Positions 56,006 through 64,000 of a DNA stretch of 64,000 bases are shown here, piece after piece. Source of the DNA: Caldilineae bacterium. Lineage in GTDB: Bacteria; Chloroflexota; Anaerolineae; Epilineales; Epilineaceae. The stretch covers positions 62,001-126,000 of the forward strand of contig JACKBJ010000002.1 of the NCBI GenBank assembly GCA_020634625.1. The letters run 5' to 3'. The position numbers and the translations under genes are program-made. Every line of letters begins with the position of its first letter. Positions within the stretch are counted from its first letter, which is position 1. The notes beneath the pieces are model-generated. The model was not told where the DNA came from. It worked only from the letters and a program-made list of their open reading frames with translations, and did no database searches.

Positions 56006-56070
56006 CCCGACCCGAAGACGAACGGGAACCGGGGCGCAGCCCCGCGAACCCCACTGCGGATGATTGAAAC

Positions 56071-56103
56071 GGCGGCGGAGCGGGCCTGGCTCGCTCCGCC
56101 GCC
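56071..56103 (+). terminator. Hairpin between convergent genes
   Basis: The 12-bp stem GGCGGCGGAGCG with a 9-nt loop touches the stop of the NACHT-FGE gene on the other strand. Confidence 0.75.
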
Positions 56104-56104
56104 G

Positions 56105-59100
56105 TCACCCGTTCCGGGGCTCGCGCAGCACGCGCATCCCGAAGCCATGGAAGCGCGTGTCGGGCGGCAGCGGGTTGCGCACGAAGACGCGCGCCTGGTC
56201 GGCGTTGTCGAGGAAGCTGCCGCCGCGCTGCACCCGCTGGATGCGCGACGGCGCGGAGGCCGCCTCGCGGCCGTCCCCGGCGGCATAGGGGTAGCCGAAG
56301 GCGCGCTGCTCCGCTTCGGGCCCCCAGAGCGACGCGGTCCACTCGCCAACGTCGCCGGTCAGCATCTCGGCGCCGCTCGGTGCGCGGCCCTGGGGCAGGA
56401 TTCCGACCGGCGTCGCGCGGCGCAGGCGCCGCTCGAGGGTGTTGCAGGCGGCGGGATCGAAGGCGTCGCCCCAAGGATAGCGCCGCGCGTCGCCGCCGCG
56501 CGCCGTCGCCTCCCACTCGGCCTCGCTCGGCAGACGGTAGCGCTCGCCGGTCTGCGCGCTGAGCCAGCGGCAGTAGGCGCGGGCCTCGTACCAGCAGATG
56601 CCGCTGACGGGCTGGGTGGGCGCGGCATGCAGGGCATGCTCGCCGGCATAGGGCGCGGCGTATTTCCGCTGGGGATACTTCCAGGCCAGGTAGGCCTCGA
56701 GCTCCTCCGGGCGCATGGCCAGCCGCCGGCGCCACATCGCCTCCTGCTCCGGGCTCATGCCCTGCTCCGCGAAGCGATCGATCAGCCCCGGCTCGCTGCG
56801 GATCTTGTCGAGCCAGTCACGCACCCAGCGCCGGCTGCCCTCGGCCGTGAGCTCGCCGCGTCGCCAGGCCCGCGCGTCGGGCGTCTCCCACCAGCGGTCG
56901 TCGTCGTAGCCGCCGGCGGCGCTGAAGCAGGCCCATTCCTGGTTGGTCACCGGGAAGCGCCCGATCTCGAAGGCGGCGAGGCGCAAGCCGTGCTTCGGGC
57001 TCCAGCCGCGCTCCGGCTCGGCGTCGTCGCCGATGCGATACGCGCCGGCCGGGACCTCGACCAGGGGCGGCCTCAGGTAGGGCCCGTCGGGACCCTGGCC
57101 GCGCGCGTAGCGCGGGTCGCCGAGCTCGCCCAGCGCCAGGCCGGCATCGATCCGGGCGCGCAGGTCGATGGCGGAGTCGCGGCCCAGGTCGATCAGCGCC
57201 TCGCGTAGGGTCGCGAGCAAGGCTGCGGGCAGGCGATCCACCAGCTCGGGCTGGGCCGCCGCGCGCGCGGCGAGCGGGAGGTTGACCCGCGCGATGCGCG
57301 CGATGAGCTCGGCCGGCGCCTCGCTCATCGAAGCGGCCAGGCGCAGGATCTCCTCCCAGCCGGTCGAGGGCAGCGGCGGCAGGGGCTCGGTCGGGCCCAG
57401 GTCGGCGATGGCCTCGGCCAGGCTCGGCCGCACCGCGTCGGCGCGGAGCTCGACCCGGCAGCGCTCCACCGCCGCCTCGGGCTCGGCGGCCAGCTGACGC
57501 GCGGCGAAGTACTCGCGCTGCAGCTGGTGGAAGAACAGGACCTCGTCCCGGCCCCGATGCTCGTCCAGCACGGCCAGCGCCTCGCCGGCCTGCAGGATGT
57601 CCTCGGCCGCCGGATGCGCGATCAGCTCGAGGGCGGCGTCGAAGCCCACGTGCACCTGCGAGGCGCTTCCATCGGCGAAGCGGTCCTGCATGCCGTAGGC
57701 CAGCCGGGACAGGCCGGGCAGGAGCGCGCCGCGCTCGGGCAGCGCCCAGGCCGTGGTCCACTGTCGGCCCGAGATGGCGCGCCGGTAGTCGCGGGCGTCG
57801 AGCAGCGGTCCCGGCTGGAAGAGCGGGTTGTCGCGCTCGATCTCGCGCCGCAGGGCGCGGCGGACGAAGGCGGTGAACAGCGCCGCGCGGCCGACGGGCG
57901 CCTCGCCCGAGGCGATCGCCTGCTCGACGAGCAGGCTCAGCAGGTAGGGGCTGCGCACGAGCTCCAGCTGCGGCCGACCCTTCAAGCCTTCCCAGATCGC
58001 GTCGGCCTGCGCTGGAGCGTAGCAGTGCAGGAAGTCTCGGATCTGCGGATCCGTCATCGGCTCTACCCGCAGCTGGGGCACGCGCTGCTCGGGCGACGAC
58101 AGCGGCGCGCCGTAGTCCAGGCTGCGGCAGCTGAAGACGACCCGCAGGCCGGGACGGTCGGCGACCGTCTCGCGCAGGAAGCGCTTCCAAGCCAGGATCC
58201 GCGAGCGGTAGTCGTCGAAGCCGGCATGCGGCATCTCGTTGAGGCCGTCGAGCAGCAGCACCATCCGGCGCTCCTCGAGCAGCTGGCCGAAGGGCGGCAG
58301 GTCCGGGAAGCGGCGGCTCCAGAGGCCGTCGAGCCAGGCTGCCGGCGCCTGCGACGCGGCGCTCGACCGCTCGGGCCAGAAGCGGCCGAGCGAGACGAAG
58401 AAGGGCAGCGCCTCGGCGTCGTCGCGCAGACCGGCCTCCGCCAGGTCGAGCTCGAAGCGCCGCAGCAAGGTGCTCTTGCCGCTGCCCGGCGGGCCCAGCA
58501 GCACCACCGCCGGGCTGTCCACGGCCGCCAGGACCGTTCCCAGATCGTCGTAGGCTTCGGCTTCCGCCTGCCAGCGTTCGGGCGCGTCCTCGCCGCGGTC
58601 GACCAGCAGCGAGAGCCCGACGAAGCGCGTGTCCACCCGATAGGCCGGTCGCGACCAGGTCGCCAGGCGGGCCAGCCGATAGGCTTCCAGGCTCTTGGGG
58701 CGCTCGGTCGCCAGGCGATCGAGCGCCTCGGTGGGCAGGGCCAGTCGCCGTCCGCCGCCGCGAACCGCATCCAGGAGCGCGTCACCGGCCGAGCGTTCGC
58801 CCACCGGGGTGGCGCTGCCGGCTCGCTCGACCGGCGCCACGAGCGGCAGGTCGGAGCGCTGAGCCAGGCTGCGCGCGGCCGCGCGCTCGCGCGCGGCAAG
58901 GTCCAGGGCCAGCCTGCGACAAGCCTGGGCTTGCCGACGGCTCAGCGTGCGGCGCGGCACGCCGGTCCGCGCGGCGATCTCGCCCGCCTGCAGCTGGCCC
59001 GCGTCGAGGTAGCGATGGTAGAGGGCGCTCCAGAGCTCCAGCTCGGGGCTGCCGGCCGCGAAGTCGGCCACCAGCCCGTCGGCGCCGCCCGGCGCGGCGC

Positions 59101-59350
59101 CAACGCCGGCCGCGCGCCGGGCCGCTTCGAGGCGCTCGGCGACCAGCTCGTGTAGCAGCTGGCCCAAGGCCCAGGCGCGGCCGCGCAGGCCGGGCTCGAC
59201 CCCTTCGCGCAGCAGGAGCTCCCAGACCGCCTCCAGCTCCACCAGCGGGCTGTCCTCGATGGGCTGGTCGTAGCGGATGGCCGACAGCACCCGCTGCAGC
59301 TCGTCGGCCTTCGGGATCGTCACCGTTCCAGGTTCCAGCTCCGCTGGCAT
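56105..59350 (-). CDS. STAND NTPase: HTH, NACHT and FGE-sulfatase domains
   Basis: This protein of 1081 aa has three parts. Residues 100-150 include a sigma-region-4-like HTH (GEIAARTGVPRRTLSRRQAQACRRL). A NACHT NTPase has Walker A G286PPGSGKST and Walker B MVLLLDGLNEMP (Asp368), FSCRSLDYG as sensor, then helical repeats to about 755. The C-terminal ~320 residues are an FGE-sulfatase/SUMF1-like domain (VEVPAGAYRIGDDAEPERGWSPKHGLRLAAFEIGRFPVTNQEW, SWYEARAYCRWLS-like CWYEARAYCRWLS, LPSEAEWEATARGG, RGGSFLDNADQARVFVRN, FGMRVL). Such NACHT-FGE proteins are typical signal-transduction or conflict-type sensors, with the FGE fold as ligand-binding end. No reverse transcriptase or template repeat of a diversity-generating system is seen here. 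Confidence 0.88.
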   Translation of the reverse strand: MPAELEPGTVTIPKADELQRVLSAIRYDQPIEDSPLVELEAVWELLLREGVEPGLRGRAWALGQLLHELVAERLEAARRAAGVGAAPGGADGLVADFAAGSPELELWSALYHRYLDAGQLQAGEIAARTGVPRRTLSRRQAQACRRLALDLAARERAAARSLAQRSDLPLVAPVERAGSATPVGERSAGDALLDAVRGGGRRLALPTEALDRLATERPKSLEAYRLARLATWSRPAYRVDTRFVGLSLLVDRGEDAPERWQAEAEAYDDLGTVLAAVDSPAVVLLGPPGSGKSTLLRRFELDLAEAGLRDDAEALPFFVSLGRFWPERSSAASQAPAAWLDGLWSRRFPDLPPFGQLLEERRMVLLLDGLNEMPHAGFDDYRSRILAWKRFLRETVADRPGLRVVFSCRSLDYGAPLSSPEQRVPQLRVEPMTDPQIRDFLHCYAPAQADAIWEGLKGRPQLELVRSPYLLSLLVEQAIASGEAPVGRAALFTAFVRRALRREIERDNPLFQPGPLLDARDYRRAISGRQWTTAWALPERGALLPGLSRLAYGMQDRFADGSASQVHVGFDAALELIAHPAAEDILQAGEALAVLDEHRGRDEVLFFHQLQREYFAARQLAAEPEAAVERCRVELRADAVRPSLAEAIADLGPTEPLPPLPSTGWEEILRLAASMSEAPAELIARIARVNLPLAARAAAQPELVDRLPAALLATLREALIDLGRDSAIDLRARIDAGLALGELGDPRYARGQGPDGPYLRPPLVEVPAGAYRIGDDAEPERGWSPKHGLRLAAFEIGRFPVTNQEWACFSAAGGYDDDRWWETPDARAWRRGELTAEGSRRWVRDWLDKIRSEPGLIDRFAEQGMSPEQEAMWRRRLAMRPEELEAYLAWKYPQRKYAAPYAGEHALHAAPTQPVSGICWYEARAYCRWLSAQTGERYRLPSEAEWEATARGGDARRYPWGDAFDPAACNTLERRLRRATPVGILPQGRAPSGAEMLTGDVGEWTASLWGPEAEQRAFGYPYAAGDGREAASAPSRIQRVQRGGSFLDNADQARVFVRNPLPPDTRFHGFGMRVLREPRNG

Positions 59351-59504
59351 GCGTCCTCGCTTGGCGCCGCGGCGCGCGTCCGTCCGGCCGACCCCCCTGC
59401 TTGCCCCACAAGTCTATCGCCGGAGCCGGCCGGGATCCAATGGGCCGCGATGCCGGCTGGCAGGGCCCGATGGGAGGGCGCTAACGCCCGACGGGCAACC
59501 GTGC

Positions 59505-59510
59505 TAGCAT
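59505..59510 (+). promoter_or_regulatory. Promoter -10-like TAGCAT ahead of the VWA gene
   Basis: CGTGCTAGCATGCC lies 26 bp before the start, followed directly by GGGGAGGGAGGG, a strong ribosome site. Confidence 0.4.
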
Positions 59511-59535
59511 GCCGGCCCAACCGGGGAGGGAGGGC

Positions 59536-62343
59536 ATGCGCAGGAGCGACGAGGTCAGGCGATCCATTCATCGGTCGGCCGGCCTGGGGCGGGCGCCGGT
59601 CTTGGCGGCCTTGCTGCTGCTGGCTGGCGCGGCCTTCCTGGCGCTCGCGCCGCCGGCGCGATCGGGGCCGGCCGGGGAGCCGGCGCCGCTCGATCGGATC
59701 ACCGGCGCCTGCCTGGGCGACAACCCCTACCTGGTCAGCAGCCAGTACGTCATGGGCCAGATGCCCGCCGAGCGGGCCCTGGTGGCCTTCCATGCCTCGC
59801 CCGACCAGCGCAGCGAGCAGCTGGGCCTGGCCCTGCACGGCGAGATCGGCTCGACCTGGGGCCTGGCCTATCAGCCGGGCCTGCAGGCCATCTTCGCCGG
59901 GGCCTTCCACAAGCGCGCCTCGGGCTTCGGACCGGGCGGGCCGGGGGCCATCTACCGCTACGATCTGGGGGACGGCAGCGTCCGGCTCTGGGCCGAGGTG
60001 CCGGATGCCGGCGCCGACATCCATGGCGCCTTCGACGGTGCCGGCGGCTTCGACCTCGAGGGCCAGGATGGCGCCGGCCGGCTGGCGCTGGGCGACCTGG
60101 ACCTGAGCGAGGACGGCAGCCTGCTCTTCGCCATGAACCTGAGCACGCGTCGGATCTATCGCTTCCGGGTGGCCGACGCCCGGCTCGAGTCGAGCTTTGC
60201 CCACGGCGCGGTCGACCAGCCCTGGGCCGAGGCCGAGGCGCGGCCCTTCGGGCTCAAGGTCTGGCGGGGCAAGCTCTACCACGGCCTGGTCCGCGATGCC
60301 TCGGTCAGCGGCGACCGGGCCGACCTGGACGCCTACGTCTACGAGTCCGCGCTCGACGGCAGCGGCATGCGCGAGGTGCTGCGCTTCGACCTCGACTACC
60401 CCTGGCAGGGGCCGCACTACGAGGTCGAGGGCAAGTGGATGCCCTGGCACCACGACCATGCCGAGACCCTCGACGGCCGCATGTTCATCTGGCCCCAGCC
60501 CTGGCTGACCGACATCGAGTTCGGCCAGGCCGGCGACATGCTGCTGGGCCTGCGCGACCGCCACGGCGACACCGTGCTCTTCAACGTCGGCGGCCGACTG
60601 CCGCCGGGCGAGCAGAACGGCCAGCAGGGCGGCGACATCCTGATCGCCCGGCCCGACGGCGATCGCTGGGTCATCGACCCCGACCCCGAGTTCTTCGGCC
60701 AGGATGCCAGCCGCGGCGTCGGCAAGACCTGGGACGGCCACCCCGAGACCGGCTTCGGCGGCCTGGCACGGCTGCGCGCCCCCCACGAGGTGGTGATGAG
60801 CGCCCTCAGCCCGCTGCAGTACAGCTCGGGCGGCGCCGAGTGGTTCGACGTCGACAGCGGCGCCAACACCCGCCGCGAGGAGCTCTACGCGATGCGCGAG
60901 GGCATCAACTTCGGCAAGGCCAACGGCCTGGGCGACGTCGAGATGCTCTGCGCCCCGCCGCCCACCGCCACGCCGACGGCCAGCCCCACGCCCGAGCCGA
61001 TCTACCTGCCCTTCGTGCGCCGCGACAAGTACTGTCGGCCGGACAGCTACCACACCGACGTCGTCCTGGTGCTGGACCGCTCGACCTCGATGCTGCGCCC
61101 GGTGGAGCCGGGCGGGCTGGCCAAGAACGCCGCCGCCATCGCCGCCGCACGCGATTTCGTGCGCTTGCTGGCGCTGGCGCCGGACCCCTACGGCGAGCAC
61201 GACCAGGTGGCGGTGGTCGGCTTCAACGACGCGGCCTGGGTCGAGCTGGGCCTGGGCAGCGACCGCGGGGCGGCCCTGGCGGCGCTGGATCGGCTGGAGC
61301 GTCGCACCGCCGAGGGCACCCGTCTCGACCTGGCCTTCAGGACCGGCCAGCAGCCGCTCGACGGGCCGGCGCGCCGGCCCGAGAACCGCCCGGTCATCGT
61401 CCTGCTCACCGACGGCCTGCCCAACCGGGTGCCCTTCGGCGCCGGCTCGCCCTATCCCGGCTCGCGGCGTCAGGAGGATTCGGTGCTGATGGCCGTCGAC
61501 GCGGTCAAGCAGGCCGGCACCCAGATCTACACCGTCGGCCTCGGCAGCCCGCGCGACATCCTGCCCTGGCTGCTGATCGACGCCGCCAGCGAGCGCTGGA
61601 TGTACCACTACGCGCCGCGGCCCGAGGACCTGGCCGGCATCTACGCCCGCATCGCGGCCACCTTCGACAGCTGCGAGCCGCGGCCGGCGCCCACCCCTTG
61701 CAGCCCGGAGCTGCAGCATGCCGACCTGGTGCTGGTGCTGGACATGTCCACGTCCATGGCGCGCGGCACCCGCGGCGGCCGGACCAAGCACGCCGCCGCG
61801 GTCGCGGCCGCCCGCTCCTTCGTCGACCAGCTCGACCTGGAGCCCGACGGCTGGGGCCGGCGCGATCAGGTGGCCATCGTCGGCTTCAACGGCCGGGCCT
61901 GGACCGCCATCGGCCTGTCGGACGACCGACCGGCCGTCGAGGCCGCCCTGGCCGGCCTGGAGGCGCGCATCGCCGAGGGTACCCGCCTCGACCTGGCCCT
62001 GGCCGAGGGCCAGCGCGCCTTCGAGACCGGCCCGCGGCTGCTGCCCAACCTGCCGGTGATGATCCTCCTGACCGACGGCCTGCCCAACCGGGTGCCCTTC
62101 GGCCCCGGCAGCGCCGAACCGGGCTGCCCGGATCAGGAGTGCACGGTGCTGCGGGCGGCCGAGCGGGCCCGGCAGGCCGGCACCCGCATCTACAGCATCG
62201 GGCTCGGCCTGGGCGACGACCTGCTGCGGCCGCTGCTGGAGGGGATCGCCAGCGACCCGAGCATGGTCTACGTCGCGCCGGACGGCGAGGACCTCGAGGG
62301 CATCTACCGGCAGATCGCGGGGCGGCTGTCCAGCTGTCCCTAG
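59536..62343 (+). CDS. Secreted protein with N-terminal propeller-like region and two VWA domains
   Basis: A 935-aa exported protein. A signal peptide (APVLAALLLLAGAAFLALA) precedes an N-terminal region of about 440 residues with propeller-like strands (TWGLAYQPGLQAIFAGAFH, RLALGDLDLSEDGSLLFAMNL, FGLKVWRGKLYHGLV). The linker PPTATPTASPTPEPIYLPFVRR holds the 'YLPxL'-like motif internally. Two VWA domains follow, each with a MIDAS Asp-x-Ser-Thr-Ser (LVLDRSTSM; LVLDMSTSM) and LLTDGLPNRVPFG. The two share long identical strings (AEGTRLDLA, TDGLPNRVPFG), indicating internal duplication. The start ATG follows GGGGAGGGAGGG. Role: metal-dependent adhesion or protein binding at the cell surface; the ligand is unknown. 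Confidence 0.88.
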   Translation: MRRSDEVRRSIHRSAGLGRAPVLAALLLLAGAAFLALAPPARSGPAGEPAPLDRITGACLGDNPYLVSSQYVMGQMPAERALVAFHASPDQRSEQLGLALHGEIGSTWGLAYQPGLQAIFAGAFHKRASGFGPGGPGAIYRYDLGDGSVRLWAEVPDAGADIHGAFDGAGGFDLEGQDGAGRLALGDLDLSEDGSLLFAMNLSTRRIYRFRVADARLESSFAHGAVDQPWAEAEARPFGLKVWRGKLYHGLVRDASVSGDRADLDAYVYESALDGSGMREVLRFDLDYPWQGPHYEVEGKWMPWHHDHAETLDGRMFIWPQPWLTDIEFGQAGDMLLGLRDRHGDTVLFNVGGRLPPGEQNGQQGGDILIARPDGDRWVIDPDPEFFGQDASRGVGKTWDGHPETGFGGLARLRAPHEVVMSALSPLQYSSGGAEWFDVDSGANTRREELYAMREGINFGKANGLGDVEMLCAPPPTATPTASPTPEPIYLPFVRRDKYCRPDSYHTDVVLVLDRSTSMLRPVEPGGLAKNAAAIAAARDFVRLLALAPDPYGEHDQVAVVGFNDAAWVELGLGSDRGAALAALDRLERRTAEGTRLDLAFRTGQQPLDGPARRPENRPVIVLLTDGLPNRVPFGAGSPYPGSRRQEDSVLMAVDAVKQAGTQIYTVGLGSPRDILPWLLIDAASERWMYHYAPRPEDLAGIYARIAATFDSCEPRPAPTPCSPELQHADLVLVLDMSTSMARGTRGGRTKHAAAVAAARSFVDQLDLEPDGWGRRDQVAIVGFNGRAWTAIGLSDDRPAVEAALAGLEARIAEGTRLDLALAEGQRAFETGPRLLPNLPVMILLTDGLPNRVPFGPGSAEPGCPDQECTVLRAAERARQAGTRIYSIGLGLGDDLLRPLLEGIASDPSMVYVAPDGEDLEGIYRQIAGRLSSCP

Positions 62344-62367
62344 CGGGCTCCGCGCCTTCGCGCTCCG

Positions 62368-64000
62368 CTACTTGACGGTCAAGCGGGTGACGCCGTCCCA
62401 AGCCTCGGGCAAGCCCTGTTGGCGCAACCAGCGACAGCGTTCGATGAAGACCGCCGCGGCCTGGTCCCGCCCCCTCAAGGCGGCGAAGCCGGCCTCCGCG
62501 CGATCGAGATCGCCGGCGCGGAAGTCGGCCAGCGCCGCGGCGTAGGCCTGGGCTTCGCTGCGCTTGCGCGTCCGGAGCTCCGCGTCCGGCTCGCCCTCCA
62601 GAATCTCGAACACCCGGAGCGCCTGGCTGCGTCCCTTCACGACGACCGCATCCAGCTCGCAGGCCTGCCAGGCGCCCGGTGTCGCCCGGGACAGCGTGGT
62701 TTCCGAGATCACGACCGGGGCGCCGTAGCGCTTGCACAAGCCCTCCACCCGCGCGGCGGTGTTGACGGCATCCGAGACGACGTTGGCATCCATGCGGGCC
62801 GCGCCGCCGATGGTCCCGAGCATCACCCGGCCGCTGTGCAGGCCGAGGCCGATCCGCAGCGCCCGCTCGCCTTCGGCGATCCATCGGGCGTTGAACCCTT
62901 CGAGCGCGGCCTGCATGTCGATCGCGGCCGCGACGGCCTCGGCGGCCTCGCCGGGAAAGAGCGCCAGGAAGCCGTCGCCGAGGTATTGGGCGACGAAGCC
63001 GCCCCGCGCGTCGATGCAGGGTTCCATCGACGCCAGAAAGCGGTTGATGAAGCGAAAGGTCGCTTCGGGGCTGCGCTGCTCCGAGAGGCGGCTGAAGTCG
63101 CGAATGTCACAGACCATGACCGTCGTCTCGATCGCCACGCCGTCTCCGCGCTGCACCTCGGTGATCCGCTCGCGGCCGAGCAGCTTGAGGAAGGCGGTGG
63201 GGACGAAGCGGGCCGATGCCCGATAGCTCTGGTCGAGCGCGTCGAGGCTGTCGGCGAAGCGCAGCGCCAGGATGACGGACATCCCCCCGCTCAGCAGCGC
63301 GGTGCCCGTCAGGCTCAGCCAAGGGCGCAGCTGGCCGTAGGCAGCCGGCAGGGTCAGGACGTTGTTGAAGGCATCGCCCAACCCCCATACGACCAGGGGG
63401 ACGAACCCGGGGAGCAGGATGGGCCAACCCGGCGTGCCCCGGCGCAGGGCTCGAACCAGCAGCCCCAGGCCGCAGACGGCGGCCAGCCCGTAGGCCAGGG
63501 GGATGAGACGCCACCAGGGATCCGCCGGCTGCAAGGCGCCGAACGCGCCGGCCAGCAGGAGGACGGCGATGGCGAGCTGGATCGGCCGGCGCCCGTGAAC
63601 CCCGACCAGCTCCGTCCCGAAGGCGAGCATCGCCGCATAGGCCGAACAGCGCATGAGAATGGAGAAGTGGGCGTAGAACCCGCTGGGATCGAAGAAGCCA
63701 AGGAACTGGCCGGCCTGCCAGCTCAGGTGCAGGCCGAGCAGCGAGGCGGCCAGGGCGAAGTAGCCCTGCTCCGGCGCGCGACGTCGCCGGTAGATGAGGG
63801 CATGCAGCAGGCCCAGCCCCGTCAGCAGCAGGCCGACGAAGAACTGGCCGAGGCCGCCCGGCTGTCGCCAACGCCGAAGCAGGAGCGCATCCAGGTAGAG
63901 CGGCAGGGTCTCGGCGGGCCCGAGGAGCAGGGCCGAGATCCGGCCGTCGTAGCGCGGGTGGAGGCCGGCCCAGACCCGCACCGCGACCAGGATCTCGCCG
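62368..64000 (-). CDS. 7TM-sensor adenylate/guanylate cyclase (5' end beyond window)
   Basis: The visible 544 residues start inside an extracytoplasmic sensor (EILVAVRVWAGLHPRYDG), so the gene begins outside the window. About seven helices follow (FFVGLLLTGLGLLHALIY to SGGMSVILALRFADS), the 7TMR-DISM arrangement. The catalytic domain has metal Asp in TVMVCDIRDFSRLSE and in YLGDGFLALF. The residue normally Lys before YLGD is Gln (GGFVAQYLGDG), and the second specificity position lies in MDANVVSDAVNTAARVEGL. After the cyclase comes a TPR-like tail (EAQAYAAALADFRAGDLDRAEAGFAAL). This part may have altered purine choice. The gene converges with the VWA gene, 24 bp apart. Confidence 0.88.
   Translation of the reverse strand, partial: GEILVAVRVWAGLHPRYDGRISALLLGPAETLPLYLDALLLRRWRQPGGLGQFFVGLLLTGLGLLHALIYRRRRAPEQGYFALAASLLGLHLSWQAGQFLGFFDPSGFYAHFSILMRCSAYAAMLAFGTELVGVHGRRPIQLAIAVLLLAGAFGALQPADPWWRLIPLAYGLAAVCGLGLLVRALRRGTPGWPILLPGFVPLVVWGLGDAFNNVLTLPAAYGQLRPWLSLTGTALLSGGMSVILALRFADSLDALDQSYRASARFVPTAFLKLLGRERITEVQRGDGVAIETTVMVCDIRDFSRLSEQRSPEATFRFINRFLASMEPCIDARGGFVAQYLGDGFLALFPGEAAEAVAAAIDMQAALEGFNARWIAEGERALRIGLGLHSGRVMLGTIGGAARMDANVVSDAVNTAARVEGLCKRYGAPVVISETTLSRATPGAWQACELDAVVVKGRSQALRVFEILEGEPDAELRTRKRSEAQAYAAALADFRAGDLDRAEAGFAALRGRDQAAAVFIERCRWLRQQGLPEAWDGVTRLTVK

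Overview
This is a high-GC bacterial chromosome segment, roughly 70% G+C by eye. The best guess for the host is a Chloroflexota bacterium of the Anaerolineae/Caldilineae type. That rests on secreted proteins with Thr/Pro linkers followed by a 'YLPxL'-like motif, on a DUF6777-type lipoprotein, and on many extracytoplasmic proteins beside ordinary housekeeping genes. It is an inference: there is no rRNA gene here to confirm it.

Layout. 0-5.5 kb: end of clpA, a small FN3-like membrane protein with a Nif3 family protein, an S9 peptidase and a lipoprotein. 5.8-7.5 kb: an ECF sigma factor translationally coupled to an unusual protein that joins a zinc anti-sigma (ZAS) domain to a full sigma-70 body. 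7.6-22.4 kb: a frameshifted CPBP protease, kelch, CotH-kinase and discoidin secreted proteins, thioredoxin-TPR, a rhomboid, a HAD 5'-nucleotidase, a thiolase and an ABC solute-binding protein. 22.6-30.6 kb: a decayed island with an IS3 remnant, a DUF6777 lipoprotein, a DDE transposase of uncertain family, an intact IS4-family element with a 10-bp target duplication, and broken endonuclease, MarR and ABC-exporter genes. 30.6-39.8 kb: small zinc-ribbon, SnoaL-like and methyltransferase genes, a giant subtilase, TypA, SurE and a family 5 uracil-DNA glycosylase.

39.8-45.2 kb: three paralogous lipoproteins, two of them in a 1293-bp tandem duplication. All three are preceded by the same GGGAACCTTTC promoter-like box, and a zinc-ribbon membrane protein and an NHLP-leader-like membrane protein lie between them. 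45.2-48.8 kb: UDP-glucuronate decarboxylase, a C45 NTN hydrolase, a double GNAT protein and tRNA-Trp. 48.8-51 kb: a second decayed stretch with a nucleotide-cyclase stub, an IS66-like tail and an NTR-like secreted protein. 51-64 kb: two class III nucleotide cyclases, a PGM1-like ATP-grasp ligase, a secreted protein with four copies of a Cys repeat, a NACHT-FGE STAND protein and a double-VWA surface protein.

The main functional themes are envelope and surface proteins, extracytoplasmic signalling (ECF sigma, ZAS-sigma fusion, cyclases) and mobile DNA. The strongest candidates for something undescribed are the ECF/ZAS-sigma70 cassette, the lipoprotein family with its shared box, and the CPxGW repeat protein.
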